Notes: generated from the letters alone by a model not told the origin. A stretch of DNA of 45,673 bases from Pseudonocardiales bacterium (GCA_019241525.1 JAFAWY010000118.1:64047-109719), one strand, 5' to 3'; shown: positions 1 to 8,506, counted from the first letter of the stretch. Numbers and translations are program-made.

Positions 1-558
1 CCGACAAACGTCCTCCCGCCCGGCATCAGCTCGTTGTTCCGCGGTCTACTGCCGTTCGCGCTACTACACTCCCTGTTCCCGGGCTACCCCACCATCCGCA
101 ACCCTGGCGCGCTGTTTCCGGTGCCAGGCGCGTTCTCGCTGCCCGGAGCATTCTCGCTGCCAGGGACGCGCACGCCCTACGGTCTGGTTGGCCGCCATCC
201 CATTGTCAAACTGACTTCCGACGATCGCTTTGACAGCTCCGACGTCCTGCCCGCATCGGGCACGATCACGGTCAGAAATACCAGTGACACCCTCCACTTC
301 ATGAGCGTCTCGCCGGTGAAGCCCGGCACCACCGACGACGACATCCAGCACTTCTTCCAGTCCAATGACCAGGGGGAACCACCGTTCGCGCTGGATGGCC
401 CGTCCATCGAAATGGGCGTGCTGTCACCCGGCGGGCACGCTGACATCACCTATACCCTGCCCGCCGGAACATACGTTCTGGAATGCTTCATTCCAGATGA
501 CCAGACGGGAATGCCCCATGCTGTTATGGGGATGCACAAGGTCGTCACGCTGCAGTAG
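1..558 (+). CDS. Cupredoxin-like protein, 5'-truncated by window edge
   Basis: The reading frame is open to the left edge, so the gene starts outside the window; the in-window TTG at 34 is unlikely to be the true start. The first ~55 visible residues are Pro/Gly/Leu/Phe-rich, with a short repeat (PGAFSL twice). The C-terminal ~110 residues look like a cupredoxin beta-sandwich: a His in DTLHFMSV, then the late loop with Cys (YVLECFIPDD), His (GMPHAV) and Met (MGM), the order of a type 1 copper site (His-Cys-His-Met). It would bind copper, probably outside the membrane. It converges on the minus-strand copD-ctaG gene with a 14-base gap, which fits a copper role. The family assignment rests on the ligand pattern and is moderately sure; the exact role is unknown. 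Confidence 0.7.
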   Translation, partial: PTNVLPPGISSLFRGLLPFALLHSLFPGYPTIRNPGALFPVPGAFSLPGAFSLPGTRTPYGLVGRHPIVKLTSDDRFDSSDVLPASGTITVRNTSDTLHFMSVSPVKPGTTDDDIQHFFQSNDQGEPPFALDGPSIEMGVLSPGGHADITYTLPAGTYVLECFIPDDQTGMPHAVMGMHKVVTLQ

Positions 559-572
559 CAGGCGTCGCGCAT

Positions 573-2513
573 TCACAGCCGGTCAAGGACGGGGTAGGTC
601 ACATCGTCACCGGCCAACCGCGGGTCCCGCCATGTCACGGTGACACCGCCGGATTCCGCCCGGTCGGCGCGAGTCCACCGCACGACCAAGACAAGTACGG
701 CGGCCATGACCGCCACTTCCCCCAGCGCCCAGCCCAGCACCGCCCCCCGCCGCTGGTCGGCGAGCAGATCGGTGAGGAAAGGCAGCTGCAGGGCGCTGTA
801 GAACTGCGCTGCGACAGGTGTTGCCTGGCTGAGCAACCACGCGGAGAACCCGGCGTGCAGCGCCATCACGGCAAACACCATCACGATGCGCCCGATCGCG
901 GGCAGGCCACGTTCGCCCACGCTGTGTCCCAGAACGGACCAGAACAGCGCCAGGCCGGTGCCGAGGAAGGCCACGTCCATGGCGAGATGGGCCCAGTGCT
1001 CCAGCACGATCGCCCCGAACAACCCCGTCGGGTAGAGGCCGAACAGCGTGACCGCCACCGCTGTCCACGCCACCGCGGGGTGCCGGGCGAATCGCACGGC
1101 AGGTGTGCTCAGCAGGCTGAGCAGCCGGATGCGCAGTCCTCCGCGGGTCGCCTCCAGGGTCAGCGAGACGCCGTGTCCGAGCACCAGCAGCACCGGCACC
1201 AGCGTGGCGAGCAGCATGTGAGTGACCATGTGCACGCTGAACACCGCGTGCCCATAGCTGGCCAAACCCGAGGACGTGGTCACCAGCAAAACGGCGCACC
1301 CGCCGAGCCAGCAGGCAGTCCAGGTCGCGGGCCATGACCGCCCATCTCGCCGTAGCCGGCGCACGGCGAGCAGGTAGGCCACGGCCGCGAGCATCGCCAG
1401 TGGCCCGAAGATCAGATCCAGTCGCCACCGTAGCGCCAGGTCCGCCACGGTGAGATGCGGCGGCAGTTCATAACCCAGCAGGTACACCAGGCGGCTGGGC
1501 TGGTAGCCGCCCTGGGCCGGGGGAAACAGCCGGGTCAATGCCGTGCCCACCGCAGCAGCAGCGGCGAGCAGGCCCAATTCCGCCCCGGCCAGCCACAGCG
1601 CCGCGGCACGCCCGGGCCGGGTGCGGGCCACCCGCCGTGCCCACCAGCCTCCGACGGCCAGGGCAGCCAGCAGGATTGCGCTGGCCAGCACCAGCAATCC
1701 GTAGCCGCCGCGCAGCACATACGCCGGGCTGATCGCCAATGCGGCGGCCACCACCCCATAACCGCCGACCACCAGCAGCGACCACGTCGCGATCACGCCA
1801 TGGCGGCGCAGCATCGGCTCTGCCGGTGCCTGCGCGCGGGTCAGCTCCACGACGACCGCCAGCGCGCTACCCAGCCACACCACGGCGCCCACGACGTGCA
1901 AGGTCAGCGCATCGCCGGCCCAATCGTGGGACTGCTCGGCGTTGGTGGCCGTGGTCAAGGTGATCGGAAGCAGCCCGACGACCGCCAGCACCAGCAAGCC
2001 CACTGCACTGCGCCAGGACAGTGCCCACCCCGCGGCCAGGGCCACCACGGCCGCGATGACCGTGGTGATCGCCCACCCGGATGCCGCCTCGACGCTGCCG
2101 ACACCGGACAACAGCGCGATCGGCCGGCTCAGCAGCCGCCCTGGCGGGATGGCGGCGTTTTCCGCGGCGATGAGCACCGCCACCGCAGCGCAGGCGACCG
2201 CTTGCAGGGCGGCCCAGCCTCGGGCCATCCGCAGCCCGGCGTAGCCGCGCGGGGACACCGTGCCGTGCGGATCACCAGGGCACAGCACCGCAGCCAGCAG
2301 CAGGTTGCCCACGCTCGCCGCCGCAGCGGCCAGCGCGACTACCCGGGCGGCCGGCAGCCCGGCATCGACCACCGCACCGAGGTCGCGCAGCCCGTAAAGC
2401 GTCCCGACGCTCGGCGCGAACCTGGCCAGCAAACCCCCGGTTAACGCGGCCACTCCCACCAGCCCAGCGGCCACGGCGAACCATGCCTGGCGGCACGCGC
2501 GGGCACTGGTCAT
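573..2513 (-). CDS. CopD-CtaG fusion: copper import / cytochrome oxidase copper-insertion membrane protein
   Basis: A 646-residue polytopic membrane protein. The N-terminal half is CopD-like, with the segment HDWAGDALTLHVVGAVVWLG carrying the family's His in a helix. The C-terminal half is a caa3_CtaG domain with the His/Met-rich segment YGHAVFSVHMVTHMLL. Such fusions are common in actinobacteria and are linked to copper uptake and copper supply to cytochrome oxidase. The start chosen is the ATG at 2513, because it overlaps the stop of the upstream P-type ATPase gene as ATGA, meaning translational coupling; the frame stays open further upstream but only inside that gene. The family is confident; the direction of copper transport is inferred from relatives. 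Confidence 0.9.
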   Translation of the reverse strand: MTSARACRQAWFAVAAGLVGVAALTGGLLARFAPSVGTLYGLRDLGAVVDAGLPAARVVALAAAAASVGNLLLAAVLCPGDPHGTVSPRGYAGLRMARGWAALQAVACAAVAVLIAAENAAIPPGRLLSRPIALLSGVGSVEAASGWAITTVIAAVVALAAGWALSWRSAVGLLVLAVVGLLPITLTTATNAEQSHDWAGDALTLHVVGAVVWLGSALAVVVELTRAQAPAEPMLRRHGVIATWSLLVVGGYGVVAAALAISPAYVLRGGYGLLVLASAILLAALAVGGWWARRVARTRPGRAAALWLAGAELGLLAAAAAVGTALTRLFPPAQGGYQPSRLVYLLGYELPPHLTVADLALRWRLDLIFGPLAMLAAVAYLLAVRRLRRDGRSWPATWTACWLGGCAVLLVTTSSGLASYGHAVFSVHMVTHMLLATLVPVLLVLGHGVSLTLEATRGGLRIRLLSLLSTPAVRFARHPAVAWTAVAVTLFGLYPTGLFGAIVLEHWAHLAMDVAFLGTGLALFWSVLGHSVGERGLPAIGRIVMVFAVMALHAGFSAWLLSQATPVAAQFYSALQLPFLTDLLADQRRGAVLGWALGEVAVMAAVLVLVVRWTRADRAESGGVTVTWRDPRLAGDDVTYPVLDRL

Positions 2514-4726
2514 GACGGGCTGCTCGGGCAGAACTGCCGCAGCCGCAGGCTGTGGGAGACCACGAACACCGACGACAACGCCATCGCCGCACCGGCGATC
2601 AGCGGGTTGACCAGTCCCGCCATCGCCAGGGGCAGCGCAGCGACGTTGTAGCCGAACGCCCACACCAGATTCCACCGGATGGTGCGATGGGTTCGCCGGG
2701 CCAGCTCGACCGCGTCGGCGACGACGAGCAGGTGCTCGCGGCCCAGCACGATGTCGGCGGCCTCGATGGCCGCGTCGGTGCCGCGCCCTATCGCCATGCC
2801 CAGGTCGGCCGCGGCCAATGCAGCTGCGTCGTTGATCCCGTCTCCGACAACCGCGACGCTGTGACCCTCGCGCTGTAACCGACGCACCACCTCAACTTTG
2901 TCTTCCGGCAGCGCCTCGGCGACCACGGTGTCGATGCCCACCTCCGCGGCGACCGCGGCGGTGGTGCGGGCGTTGTCTCCAGTCACCAGGATCGGCCGCA
3001 GGCCGAGCCGGCGCAGCGCGGTCACCGCGGCACGCCCGCTGGCGCGTACCTCGTCGGCGACGGCGAGCAACCCCCGAGCGACGCCATCCCAGCCGACCAG
3101 GACCACCGTCACGCCGCGGTCCTCCAGCTGACGCCGCTCGTTTTGCAGAACTTCGGGGACGGTGTAGCCGTATTCGGCCAGCATCTCCGCCCTGCCGAGC
3201 ACCACCGCACGGCCGCCGACCGATCCCCGCGCGCCCAAACCCGGCAGCGACTCGAACCCGGTCACGGGCGCCAGCTCGCCGGTGCGCTCCACCGCGGCGG
3301 CGGTGATGGCCGCAGCGATCGGATGCTCGGAGGCGTGCTCGACGGCCCCCGCCATCGCAAGTAGCTCGTCTTCGGGCACACCGGTAACCGGTTGCACCTG
3401 CACCAGGCGCATTCGCCCTTCGGTCAGCGTGCCGGTCTTGTCGAAAACAACGGTATCGACGTGCCGGGTGGACTCCAGCACGTGCGGACCCTTGATGAAG
3501 ATCCCTAGCGCTGCCCCGCGGCCGGTGCCCACCAGGATCGCGGTCGGGGTGGCCAGCCCCAGCGCGCACGGGCAGGCCACCACGAGCACGGCCACCGCGG
3601 CGGTGATCGCCGCGCCGGCAGGTCGCCCGGCGGCCAACCACCCGGTGACGGTTGCCGCCGCCAGCACCAACACGGCGGGCACGAACACCGCCGCGACGCG
3701 GTCGGCGAGTCGCTGCACCGCCGCCTTGCCGTCCTGAGCTTGTTCGACCAGCCGGGTCATCCGGGCCAGCTGGGTGTCGGCACCGACCCGGGTGGCGCGC
3801 AAGACCAGCCGACCACCAGCGTTGATCGTGCCCCCGACCACCTCATCGCCCTCGTCGACCTCGCGCGGCACCGGCTCCCCGGTGACCATGCTGGTGTCCA
3901 GCGCCGAGCGTCCTTCCTCGACGACCGCGTCGGTGGCCACCTTCTCGCCGGGCCGAACCAAGAACCGGTCCCCGATCACCAGTTCGCTGACCGGGATACG
4001 GACGGTGCCGCCGTCACGCAGCACCTCCACGTCCTTGGCGCCCAGCGCCAGCAGGGCGCGCATCGCGGCACCCGCGGACCGTTTCGCTCGTGCCTCGAAA
4101 TACCGGCCGGCCAGCAGAAAAGTGGTCACCCCCGCCGCGACGTCCAGGTACAGGTCATGGTCACCGCCGGCCAGGACGGACAATCCGCGACCCAGGCCCG
4201 GCTCGACCGGACCTCCGCGCACCATCACCCACAGCGACCACACCGATGACGCCAGCACCCCCACCGAAACCAGAGTGTCCATCGAGGCCGTGCCGTGCCG
4301 TAACCCGTTGAGCGCCGCCCGGTGAAACGGCCACGCGCACCAGCCGACCACGGGCGCGGCCAGCAGCAGGCATACCCACTGCCAACCGGCAAACCGGAGC
4401 TCCGGGAACAGTGACCAGGCCAGCGACAAGTCGCACAGGGGTACCCCGATCACGGCCGCCACCGCCAACCGCCGGCGCAGGTCCGCAACCCGATCGTCGA
4501 CGGGGGCCTGCTCCGCCCCATGGCTCGCGTCGCGGACATCGTCCACTCGCTGCGCGGCATACCCAGCGCGCTGGACCTGCTCGATCAGCACCCGGGGATC
4601 GGTGCCAGCCGGGCACCGCACCCGGGCCCGCTCGGTGGCGTAGTTCACCGTTGCCTGTACACCCGCGAGCTTGTTCAGGCTACGTTCCACCCGCGCCGCG
4701 CAGGCCGCGCAGGTCATCCCACCCAC
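2510..4726 (-). CDS. copA: Copper-translocating P1B-1-type ATPase CopA
   Basis: A 738-residue Cu(I) pump. Visible in order: an N-terminal HMA motif GMTCAAC (Cys 6 and 9), actuator-loop TGEP (~282), membrane metal site CPC (~384), phosphorylated Asp in DKTGT (~427), SEHP (~467), and GDGIND (~625). Helix 7 has YN and helix 8 has MALSS, the P1B-1 pattern for Cu(I). The GTG at 4726 cuts the HMA domain: in-frame residues DYEIRV lie just upstream. A strong site (GGGAGGGG) precedes an ATG at 4790 in another frame, and losing one G from the GGG run at 4785-4787 would join it to this gene. The true start is probably ATG 4790 with a one-base frameshift in the sequence. It forms an operon with copD-ctaG through an ATGA overlap. 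Confidence 0.93.
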   Translation of the reverse strand: MGGMTCAACAARVERSLNKLAGVQATVNYATERARVRCPAGTDPRVLIEQVQRAGYAAQRVDDVRDASHGAEQAPVDDRVADLRRRLAVAAVIGVPLCDLSLAWSLFPELRFAGWQWVCLLLAAPVVGWCAWPFHRAALNGLRHGTASMDTLVSVGVLASSVWSLWVMVRGGPVEPGLGRGLSVLAGGDHDLYLDVAAGVTTFLLAGRYFEARAKRSAGAAMRALLALGAKDVEVLRDGGTVRIPVSELVIGDRFLVRPGEKVATDAVVEEGRSALDTSMVTGEPVPREVDEGDEVVGGTINAGGRLVLRATRVGADTQLARMTRLVEQAQDGKAAVQRLADRVAAVFVPAVLVLAAATVTGWLAAGRPAGAAITAAVAVLVVACPCALGLATPTAILVGTGRGAALGIFIKGPHVLESTRHVDTVVFDKTGTLTEGRMRLVQVQPVTGVPEDELLAMAGAVEHASEHPIAAAITAAAVERTGELAPVTGFESLPGLGARGSVGGRAVVLGRAEMLAEYGYTVPEVLQNERRQLEDRGVTVVLVGWDGVARGLLAVADEVRASGRAAVTALRRLGLRPILVTGDNARTTAAVAAEVGIDTVVAEALPEDKVEVVRRLQREGHSVAVVGDGINDAAALAAADLGMAIGRGTDAAIEAADIVLGREHLLVVADAVELARRTHRTIRWNLVWAFGYNVAALPLAMAGLVNPLIAGAAMALSSVFVVSHSLRLRQFCPSSPS

Positions 4727-4867
4727 CCGGATCTCATAGTCCCGAAGGTCCGAAGAGACCCGCGGGGTCGTGGTTCCGGTCGTCTCCCATCCCCTCCCGT
4801 CAAAGATCAGGGGTCGAGATCAGGCTAACCGTCGGCACTTGTCGCGGCGCAAACGCACCACCTACTG

Positions 4868-4972
4868 TGCGACACGCAACGGTGCGAGGAAGCCGGTGAG
4901 AATCCGGCGCGGTCGCGCCACTGTGATCGGGCGGAAACCTGCCCGGAGCCAGACCTTCGGCCGTTGCGCAGT
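4868..4972 (+). promoter_or_regulatory. Cobalamin riboswitch upstream of cbiM
   Basis: The B12-box region is visible: GGAAGCCGGTGAGAATCCGG followed by GCGGTCGCGCCACTGTG at about 4888-4925, then GCCAGACC near 4948. The closing stem is CGCAACGG (4874-4881) with CCGTTGCG (4961-4968). It lies 40-140 bases before cbiM, so cobalamin would repress uptake of its own metal. Edges are approximate. Confidence 0.93.
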
Positions 4973-5012
4973 TCAGCCCTGCCGGGGACGCGTCATCCCG
5001 AAGGAGTTGGCC

Positions 5013-5657
5013 ATGCACATTCCCGATGGTTTCGTCTCCCCGGCCGTCGCTGTCGCCGGAGGCGCGGTGGCCATCGCGGGCCTTGCGGTGTGTGTACGCC
5101 GCGCCGGCCGGGACGCCACCGAGCGGCAACTGCCCTTGGCCGGCCTGTGTGCCGCAGCGTTCCTGGTGCTCAGCGCGCCGGTCATCCCCATCGCGGTGGG
5201 CACCGAGGGCCACCTGCTGGGCGGCACGCTGGCGGTAACGCTGCTGGGCCCATGGCTGGGACCGGTGGTGATCACCGTGGTCACGGTGGTCCAAGCCCTG
5301 TTCTTTGGTGATGGCGGGCTGTCCACGCTCGGCCTCAACGTGGTGAACCTGGCCCTGGTGCCAGCCGCCGTCGGCTACCCGGTGCTACTCGGGCTGCGCC
5401 GGCTGCTGCCGCGCGGGCCGGTGAGCATGACGGTGGCCGCCGGGGTGGCCGCGGCGCTCTCGGTGCTCACGGCAGCCGGACTGTTCACCGTCGAGTACGC
5501 GCTGGGCGGTGCCGCCGGGCTGCCGGTGCGGACGGTCGCGATCTCCACGATCGGGGTGTACACGCTGGTCGCTGTCCTCGAGGGTGTGGTCACCGCGCTG
5601 GTGGTCCGCGCACTGCTGGCTCTGCGCGCCGACCTCGTGCCAGTGGCTAACCGGTAG
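5013..5657 (+). CDS. cbiM: ECF-type cobalt transporter substrate-binding membrane protein CbiM
   Basis: A 214-residue membrane protein opening with MHIPDG, the CbiM signature in which the N-terminal amine and His2 bind Co2+ (or Ni2+). A second family motif, GTEGHLLGG, follows at ~57-65, then several hydrophobic helices. The start is ATG 5013, preceded by AAGGAG, and is fixed by the MHIPDG motif; the frame upstream runs only through the riboswitch. The cobalamin riboswitch supports cobalt over nickel as substrate. No cbiN, cbiQ or cbiO follows: the next gene is unrelated and separated by a palindrome. The partner energising subunits must therefore be encoded elsewhere, or this S-component acts alone. 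Confidence 0.9.
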   Translation: MHIPDGFVSPAVAVAGGAVAIAGLAVCVRRAGRDATERQLPLAGLCAAAFLVLSAPVIPIAVGTEGHLLGGTLAVTLLGPWLGPVVITVVTVVQALFFGDGGLSTLGLNVVNLALVPAAVGYPVLLGLRRLLPRGPVSMTVAAGVAAALSVLTAAGLFTVEYALGGAAGLPVRTVAISTIGVYTLVAVLEGVVTALVVRALLALRADLVPVANR

Positions 5658-5678
5658 CGCCGAACCGGCGGAGACGCC

Positions 5679-5737
5679 GTGAACTCGACGCCACCGACGT
5701 TTTAGGTGCCGCCACACGTCGGTCTTGTCGAGTTCAC
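5679..5737. repeat. Intergenic palindrome, family A copy 1
   Basis: An imperfect inverted repeat between cbiM and the next gene. The outer arms GTGAACTCGAC / GTCGAGTTCAC and inner arms ACCGACGT-like / ACGTCGGT-like pair around a short loop. A closely related perfect copy lies at 6667-6722. It may terminate cbiM transcription; no T-run follows. Confidence 0.8.
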
Positions 5738-5778
5738 GACCTCCGGAGATGTCAGGGGTATCGGGCAGGGTGTGGTCC

Positions 5779-6669
5779 ATGATCGACGAGCTGGCTTTGG
5801 GGGCGGTGCCGTTTCGCGGGTCGGAGGCGGTTCAGCATGGCCTGCTTACAGAGCGGGTGCTCCGCGGCCACCGGTACCGCCGCCTGTTCCACGACATCTA
5901 CCTGCTCGCCAGCGCACCAGCCGATCTCGCAGCGCGCTCGCAGGCGGCGGCACTGCTCGCCGCAGGGCACGGTGTGTTATCGGGTTATTCCGCCGCGCAG
6001 CTACTCGGCACACGATGTGCCCCGGCGGAAGCGAACGCCGAGCTGACCATCCCGGGTCGTGACTTGCGGGAGCAGCCGGGCCTCACCGTCCACTGTGACC
6101 TGCTCGCCGACGACGAGATCACCGACGTGGGCGATCTGCCGACCACGACTGCGCTGCGCACCGCGTGGGACCTCGCCCGATGGCTCCCCACGGTGGAGTC
6201 GGTGGTGGCGATGGACGCGCTGGCCAGGGTTGGGCGGTTCGCTCCGGGTGCGGTCTTCGAGATTCATGACCGCCATCCGCGGGCACGCTGGCGCCGTCGG
6301 GTGCCGGGCGTGGTAGGTCTGTCCGATCCGCGGGCTGAGTCGCCCATGGAAACCCGTTCTCGCCTGGTCCTGGTACTGCGGGGGCTGCCACGTCCGGAGC
6401 TCCAATACCGGGTGTTCGACGAATTCGGCGAGTTCATCGCTCGCTTGGACATGGCGTACCCGGAGCTGAAACTGGCGATGGAGTACGACGGCCGAGGTCA
6501 CCTAGAGGCATGGCAGCAAGCCTCGGATGCGCGGCGCCTCAACGCGCTAGACGCCGCCGGCTGGTCCGTCCTGCGCTTCACCGCCGCGGACGTCCTACGC
6601 ACCCCCGACACCATGGCGGCCCAAGTCCACGACGCCATCCTGCGCCGTTCCCGGCATCGCCTGTCATGA
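5779..6669 (+). CDS. AbiEi-like N-terminal / DUF559-type endonuclease-fold protein
   Basis: A ~296-residue soluble protein of a family common in actinobacteria. The N-terminus resembles the winged-helix antitoxin domain of AbiEi-type proteins (LLTERVLRGHRYRRL..DIYL). The C-terminus resembles the DUF559/Vsr-like nuclease fold, with acidic and basic residues in a core such as LDMAYPELKLAMEYDG followed by H and RR, then a conserved W-x-V-LRF strand. Its role is not established. The ATG at 5779 was chosen because family members usually begin near this point; an ATG at 5749 and a TTG at 5725 are in frame, but the latter lies inside the preceding palindrome. The stop codon is the first three bases of a second palindrome of the same family, so the gene sits between two copies. 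Confidence 0.75.
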   Translation: MIDELALGAVPFRGSEAVQHGLLTERVLRGHRYRRLFHDIYLLASAPADLAARSQAAALLAAGHGVLSGYSAAQLLGTRCAPAEANAELTIPGRDLREQPGLTVHCDLLADDEITDVGDLPTTTALRTAWDLARWLPTVESVVAMDALARVGRFAPGAVFEIHDRHPRARWRRRVPGVVGLSDPRAESPMETRSRLVLVLRGLPRPELQYRVFDEFGEFIARLDMAYPELKLAMEYDGRGHLEAWQQASDARRLNALDAAGWSVLRFTAADVLRTPDTMAAQVHDAILRRSRHRLS

Positions 6670-6722
6670 ACTCGACGCTACCGACATTTTAGAGCCGCAA
6701 AATGTCGGTAGCGTCGAGTTCA
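6667..6722. terminator. Perfect 24-bp palindrome, family A copy 2
   Basis: Two 24-base arms (6667-6690 and 6699-6722) match exactly around an 8-base loop. The arms start TGAACTCGACG and end CCGACATTTT. The first three bases are the stop codon of the upstream gene. It probably acts as a terminator on both strands; the arm ends in TTTT before the loop rather than after the hairpin, which is unlike a classical Rho-independent site. Confidence 0.85.
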
Positions 6723-6777
6723 CAGGGCGAGACGGGGCGGCATCGACAGCGGCGGGGAAGCGAGCACACTGATCGGT

Positions 6778-7458
6778 GTGAGCCGGCCGTCCCCGCGACA
6801 CGTTCGTCCTCCAGCACCGTCCCGGCGCCGGTTGTCGTCCGAGGCGCGGCGGGAAGAGCTGCTCGAGGCGGCGCTGCAGGAGTTCAGCGGCCGTGGTTAC
6901 TACCTCACTCAGATGGAGCACGTCGCGGCCCGGGCCGGGGTCAGCAAGGCGTTGGTGTACCAGCATTTTCCCAGCAAGGAAGAGCTGTTCGCCGCGGTGA
7001 CCCAGCAGGTCGTGGAAGGTTTCATGGGGCGGTTACCCGGCGTGCTGAGCCGGGCCGGCGATGCCCTGGGCGCCTGGCGTGGTGTGGTACGGCTGCTGTG
7101 CGATCTGGTCAGCGAGCAGCCGGCGGCGTGGGCTCTGGTCGCGCGGCACCTGGACAATCCCGAGCTCGGCGCGTCGCTGCGGCGATTGCGCGAGCAGGTC
7201 ATCGAAGTGTTCGCGGCGGTGCTCGCCAGCTACTACGAGCCCGGCCCGGCCGCGCCACCACTGTCCCAAGACGAGGTACTTGCGCAAGCGCGGCTGACCG
7301 TGCCGTTGCTGATGGGTGCGTTGCAAGGGTTGATGTCGTGGTGGCTGGAGCACCCAGAGGTGCCGCGCGCGAAGGTGGAGGCCAGAGCGATCGACGTGGG
7401 CTGGCTGGGCCTGGACCGGATTCGCCATGGTGAGTGGCTTCCCCTTGCTGATGACTGA
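6778..7458 (+). CDS. TetR-family repressor, likely controls the adjacent diiron oxygenase
   Basis: A 226-residue regulator with an N-terminal TetR helix-turn-helix: ELLEAALQEFSGRGYYLTQM then AARAGVSKALVYQHFPSKEE, at about residues 25-70. The C-terminal ~150 residues are the variable ligand-binding helices. It starts at GTG 6778, inside a partial CACAC..GTGTG palindrome that could be an autoregulatory site. Its stop codon lies inside a perfect ACTGAC-GA-GTCAGT palindrome that fills the promoter spacer of the next gene, which makes that gene the obvious target. Confidence 0.93.
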   Translation: MSRPSPRHVRPPAPSRRRLSSEARREELLEAALQEFSGRGYYLTQMEHVAARAGVSKALVYQHFPSKEELFAAVTQQVVEGFMGRLPGVLSRAGDALGAWRGVVRLLCDLVSEQPAAWALVARHLDNPELGASLRRLREQVIEVFAAVLASYYEPGPAAPPLSQDEVLAQARLTVPLLMGALQGLMSWWLEHPEVPRAKVEARAIDVGWLGLDRIRHGEWLPLADD

Positions 7459-7473
7459 CGAGTCAGTTACCTT
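7445..7473 (+). promoter_or_regulatory. Promoter with TetR-type operator filling the spacer
   Basis: A -35-like TTGCTG (7445-7450) and -10-like TACCTT (7468-7473) are separated by exactly 17 bases. Bases 7454-7467 of that spacer form the perfect palindrome ACTGAC GA GTCAGT. Binding there would block polymerase. The site overlaps the stop codon of the TetR gene and lies 32 bases before the oxygenase start. Confidence 0.7.
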
Positions 7474-7504
7474 GGAGTATCCGCTCGTTCCAAGGAGGCC
7501 GCAG

Positions 7505-8422
7505 ATGTCTGTGACCAGCACCGTCGACACGATGGCCAGCCCCATTCCCGACCGTGAAGTCACCGCCCAGCGGCTGCTGAAGACCTCGGCGAAGCACTCC
7601 TACGACCCCGCCGTCGAGGTCGATTGGGACGCCCCCCTCGCGCCGGACCGCTACTTCCTCGACCCGCGCCGCAGCTCCCTTTACGGCACCGCGCTGTGGG
7701 ACCGGACGAGCGAGGAGCAGCGCATCGCGCTGACCAAGCATGAGCTGGCCAGCTTCTACAACATGGGCATCTGGTTCGAGACGATCCTCATGCAGATGCT
7801 CATCCGGCACGTCTACGACCGTCCCAAGGGCAGCGCGCACGCCCGGTACGCCTATACCGAGATCGGCGACGAGTGCCGGCACTCGGTGATGTTCTCCCGA
7901 GCAGCAGAGAAATTCGGCGGCTCGGATTACAACCCCGGCTGGCTGGTCAACCATCTCGGCCGGTTGCTCAAGACAACCTCCACCAACACCCTGACCTTCG
8001 GTGGCGCGATCTACGTCGAGGAGATCCTCGACGCGCTGCAGCGCGAGCAGATGGCCGATGAGTCACTGCAGCCGATCGTGCAGAAGGTGTCGTGGATCCA
8101 CGTCGTCGAGGAAGCCCGGCACATCCGTTACGCCCGCGAAGAGCTCCAGCGCCAGTGGCCCCGGCTGGGCCCGCTCGGCCGGGCCTACAGCCGGTTCGTC
8201 CTCGCCCTGAGCGTGTACTTCTCCACCACCAGGCTGATCGACCCGCAGGTCTATGCGGCGGTCGGCCTGGACGTCGACGAGGCCGTCGCGGCTGCCGCCG
8301 CGAACCCGCACTGGCGGCAGACCAAGCAGTGGGCGGCGCGCAAGGTCGTCGACTTCTTCACCGAACTCGGCCTCATCCGCGGCCCCTGGAAATTCCTCTG
8401 GCGCCGCGCCGGCGTGATGTAA
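7505..8422 (+). CDS. AurF-like non-haem diiron oxygenase
   Basis: A 305-residue protein. The ligand pattern of p-aminobenzoate N-oxygenase (AurF) is complete: an early Glu (TKHELASF), an ExxH in GDECRH (~122-125), a Glu in YVEEILD (~169), and HVVEEARH (~200), where the spacing His-x3-Glu-x2-His equals that of AurF. Proteins of this family oxidise amines or aliphatic carbons; the substrate here is unknown. The start is ATG 7505, with AAGGAGG about 9 bases upstream. It is preceded by an operator-bearing promoter and followed by a palindrome and a CoA-transferase gene, suggesting the substrate or product may be a CoA ester. Confidence 0.87.
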   Translation: MSVTSTVDTMASPIPDREVTAQRLLKTSAKHSYDPAVEVDWDAPLAPDRYFLDPRRSSLYGTALWDRTSEEQRIALTKHELASFYNMGIWFETILMQMLIRHVYDRPKGSAHARYAYTEIGDECRHSVMFSRAAEKFGGSDYNPGWLVNHLGRLLKTTSTNTLTFGGAIYVEEILDALQREQMADESLQPIVQKVSWIHVVEEARHIRYAREELQRQWPRLGPLGRAYSRFVLALSVYFSTTRLIDPQVYAAVGLDVDEAVAAAAANPHWRQTKQWAARKVVDFFTELGLIRGPWKFLWRRAGVM

Positions 8423-8460
8423 CTCGTCTCGACCTTCTCGATTCCCGAGACCCCGGCATG

Positions 8461-8506
8461 GAGACATGTCGGGGTCAATGGTGTCCTCGAAACCCCGACA
8501 TGTCTC
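8461..8506. terminator. Palindrome after diiron oxygenase gene (family B)
   Basis: A perfect 15-bp stem: GAGACATGTCGGGGT (8461-8475) pairs with ACCCCGACATGTCTC (8492-8506) around a 16-base loop. It lies 39 bases after the oxygenase stop and shares an ATGTCTC core with palindromes near 9460, 20500 and 39845. Terminator function is inferred. Confidence 0.7.

Noticed and set aside
607-1428. Long minus-strand frame inside the copD-ctaG gene
   Set aside because: It is Arg/Ala/Gly-rich shadow translation of the real membrane protein in another frame, as are many plus-strand frames across copA and copD-ctaG.
4770-5012. N-terminal extension of CbiM
   Set aside because: The frame stays open upstream but covers the cobalamin riboswitch, and MHIPDG must be the mature N-terminus.
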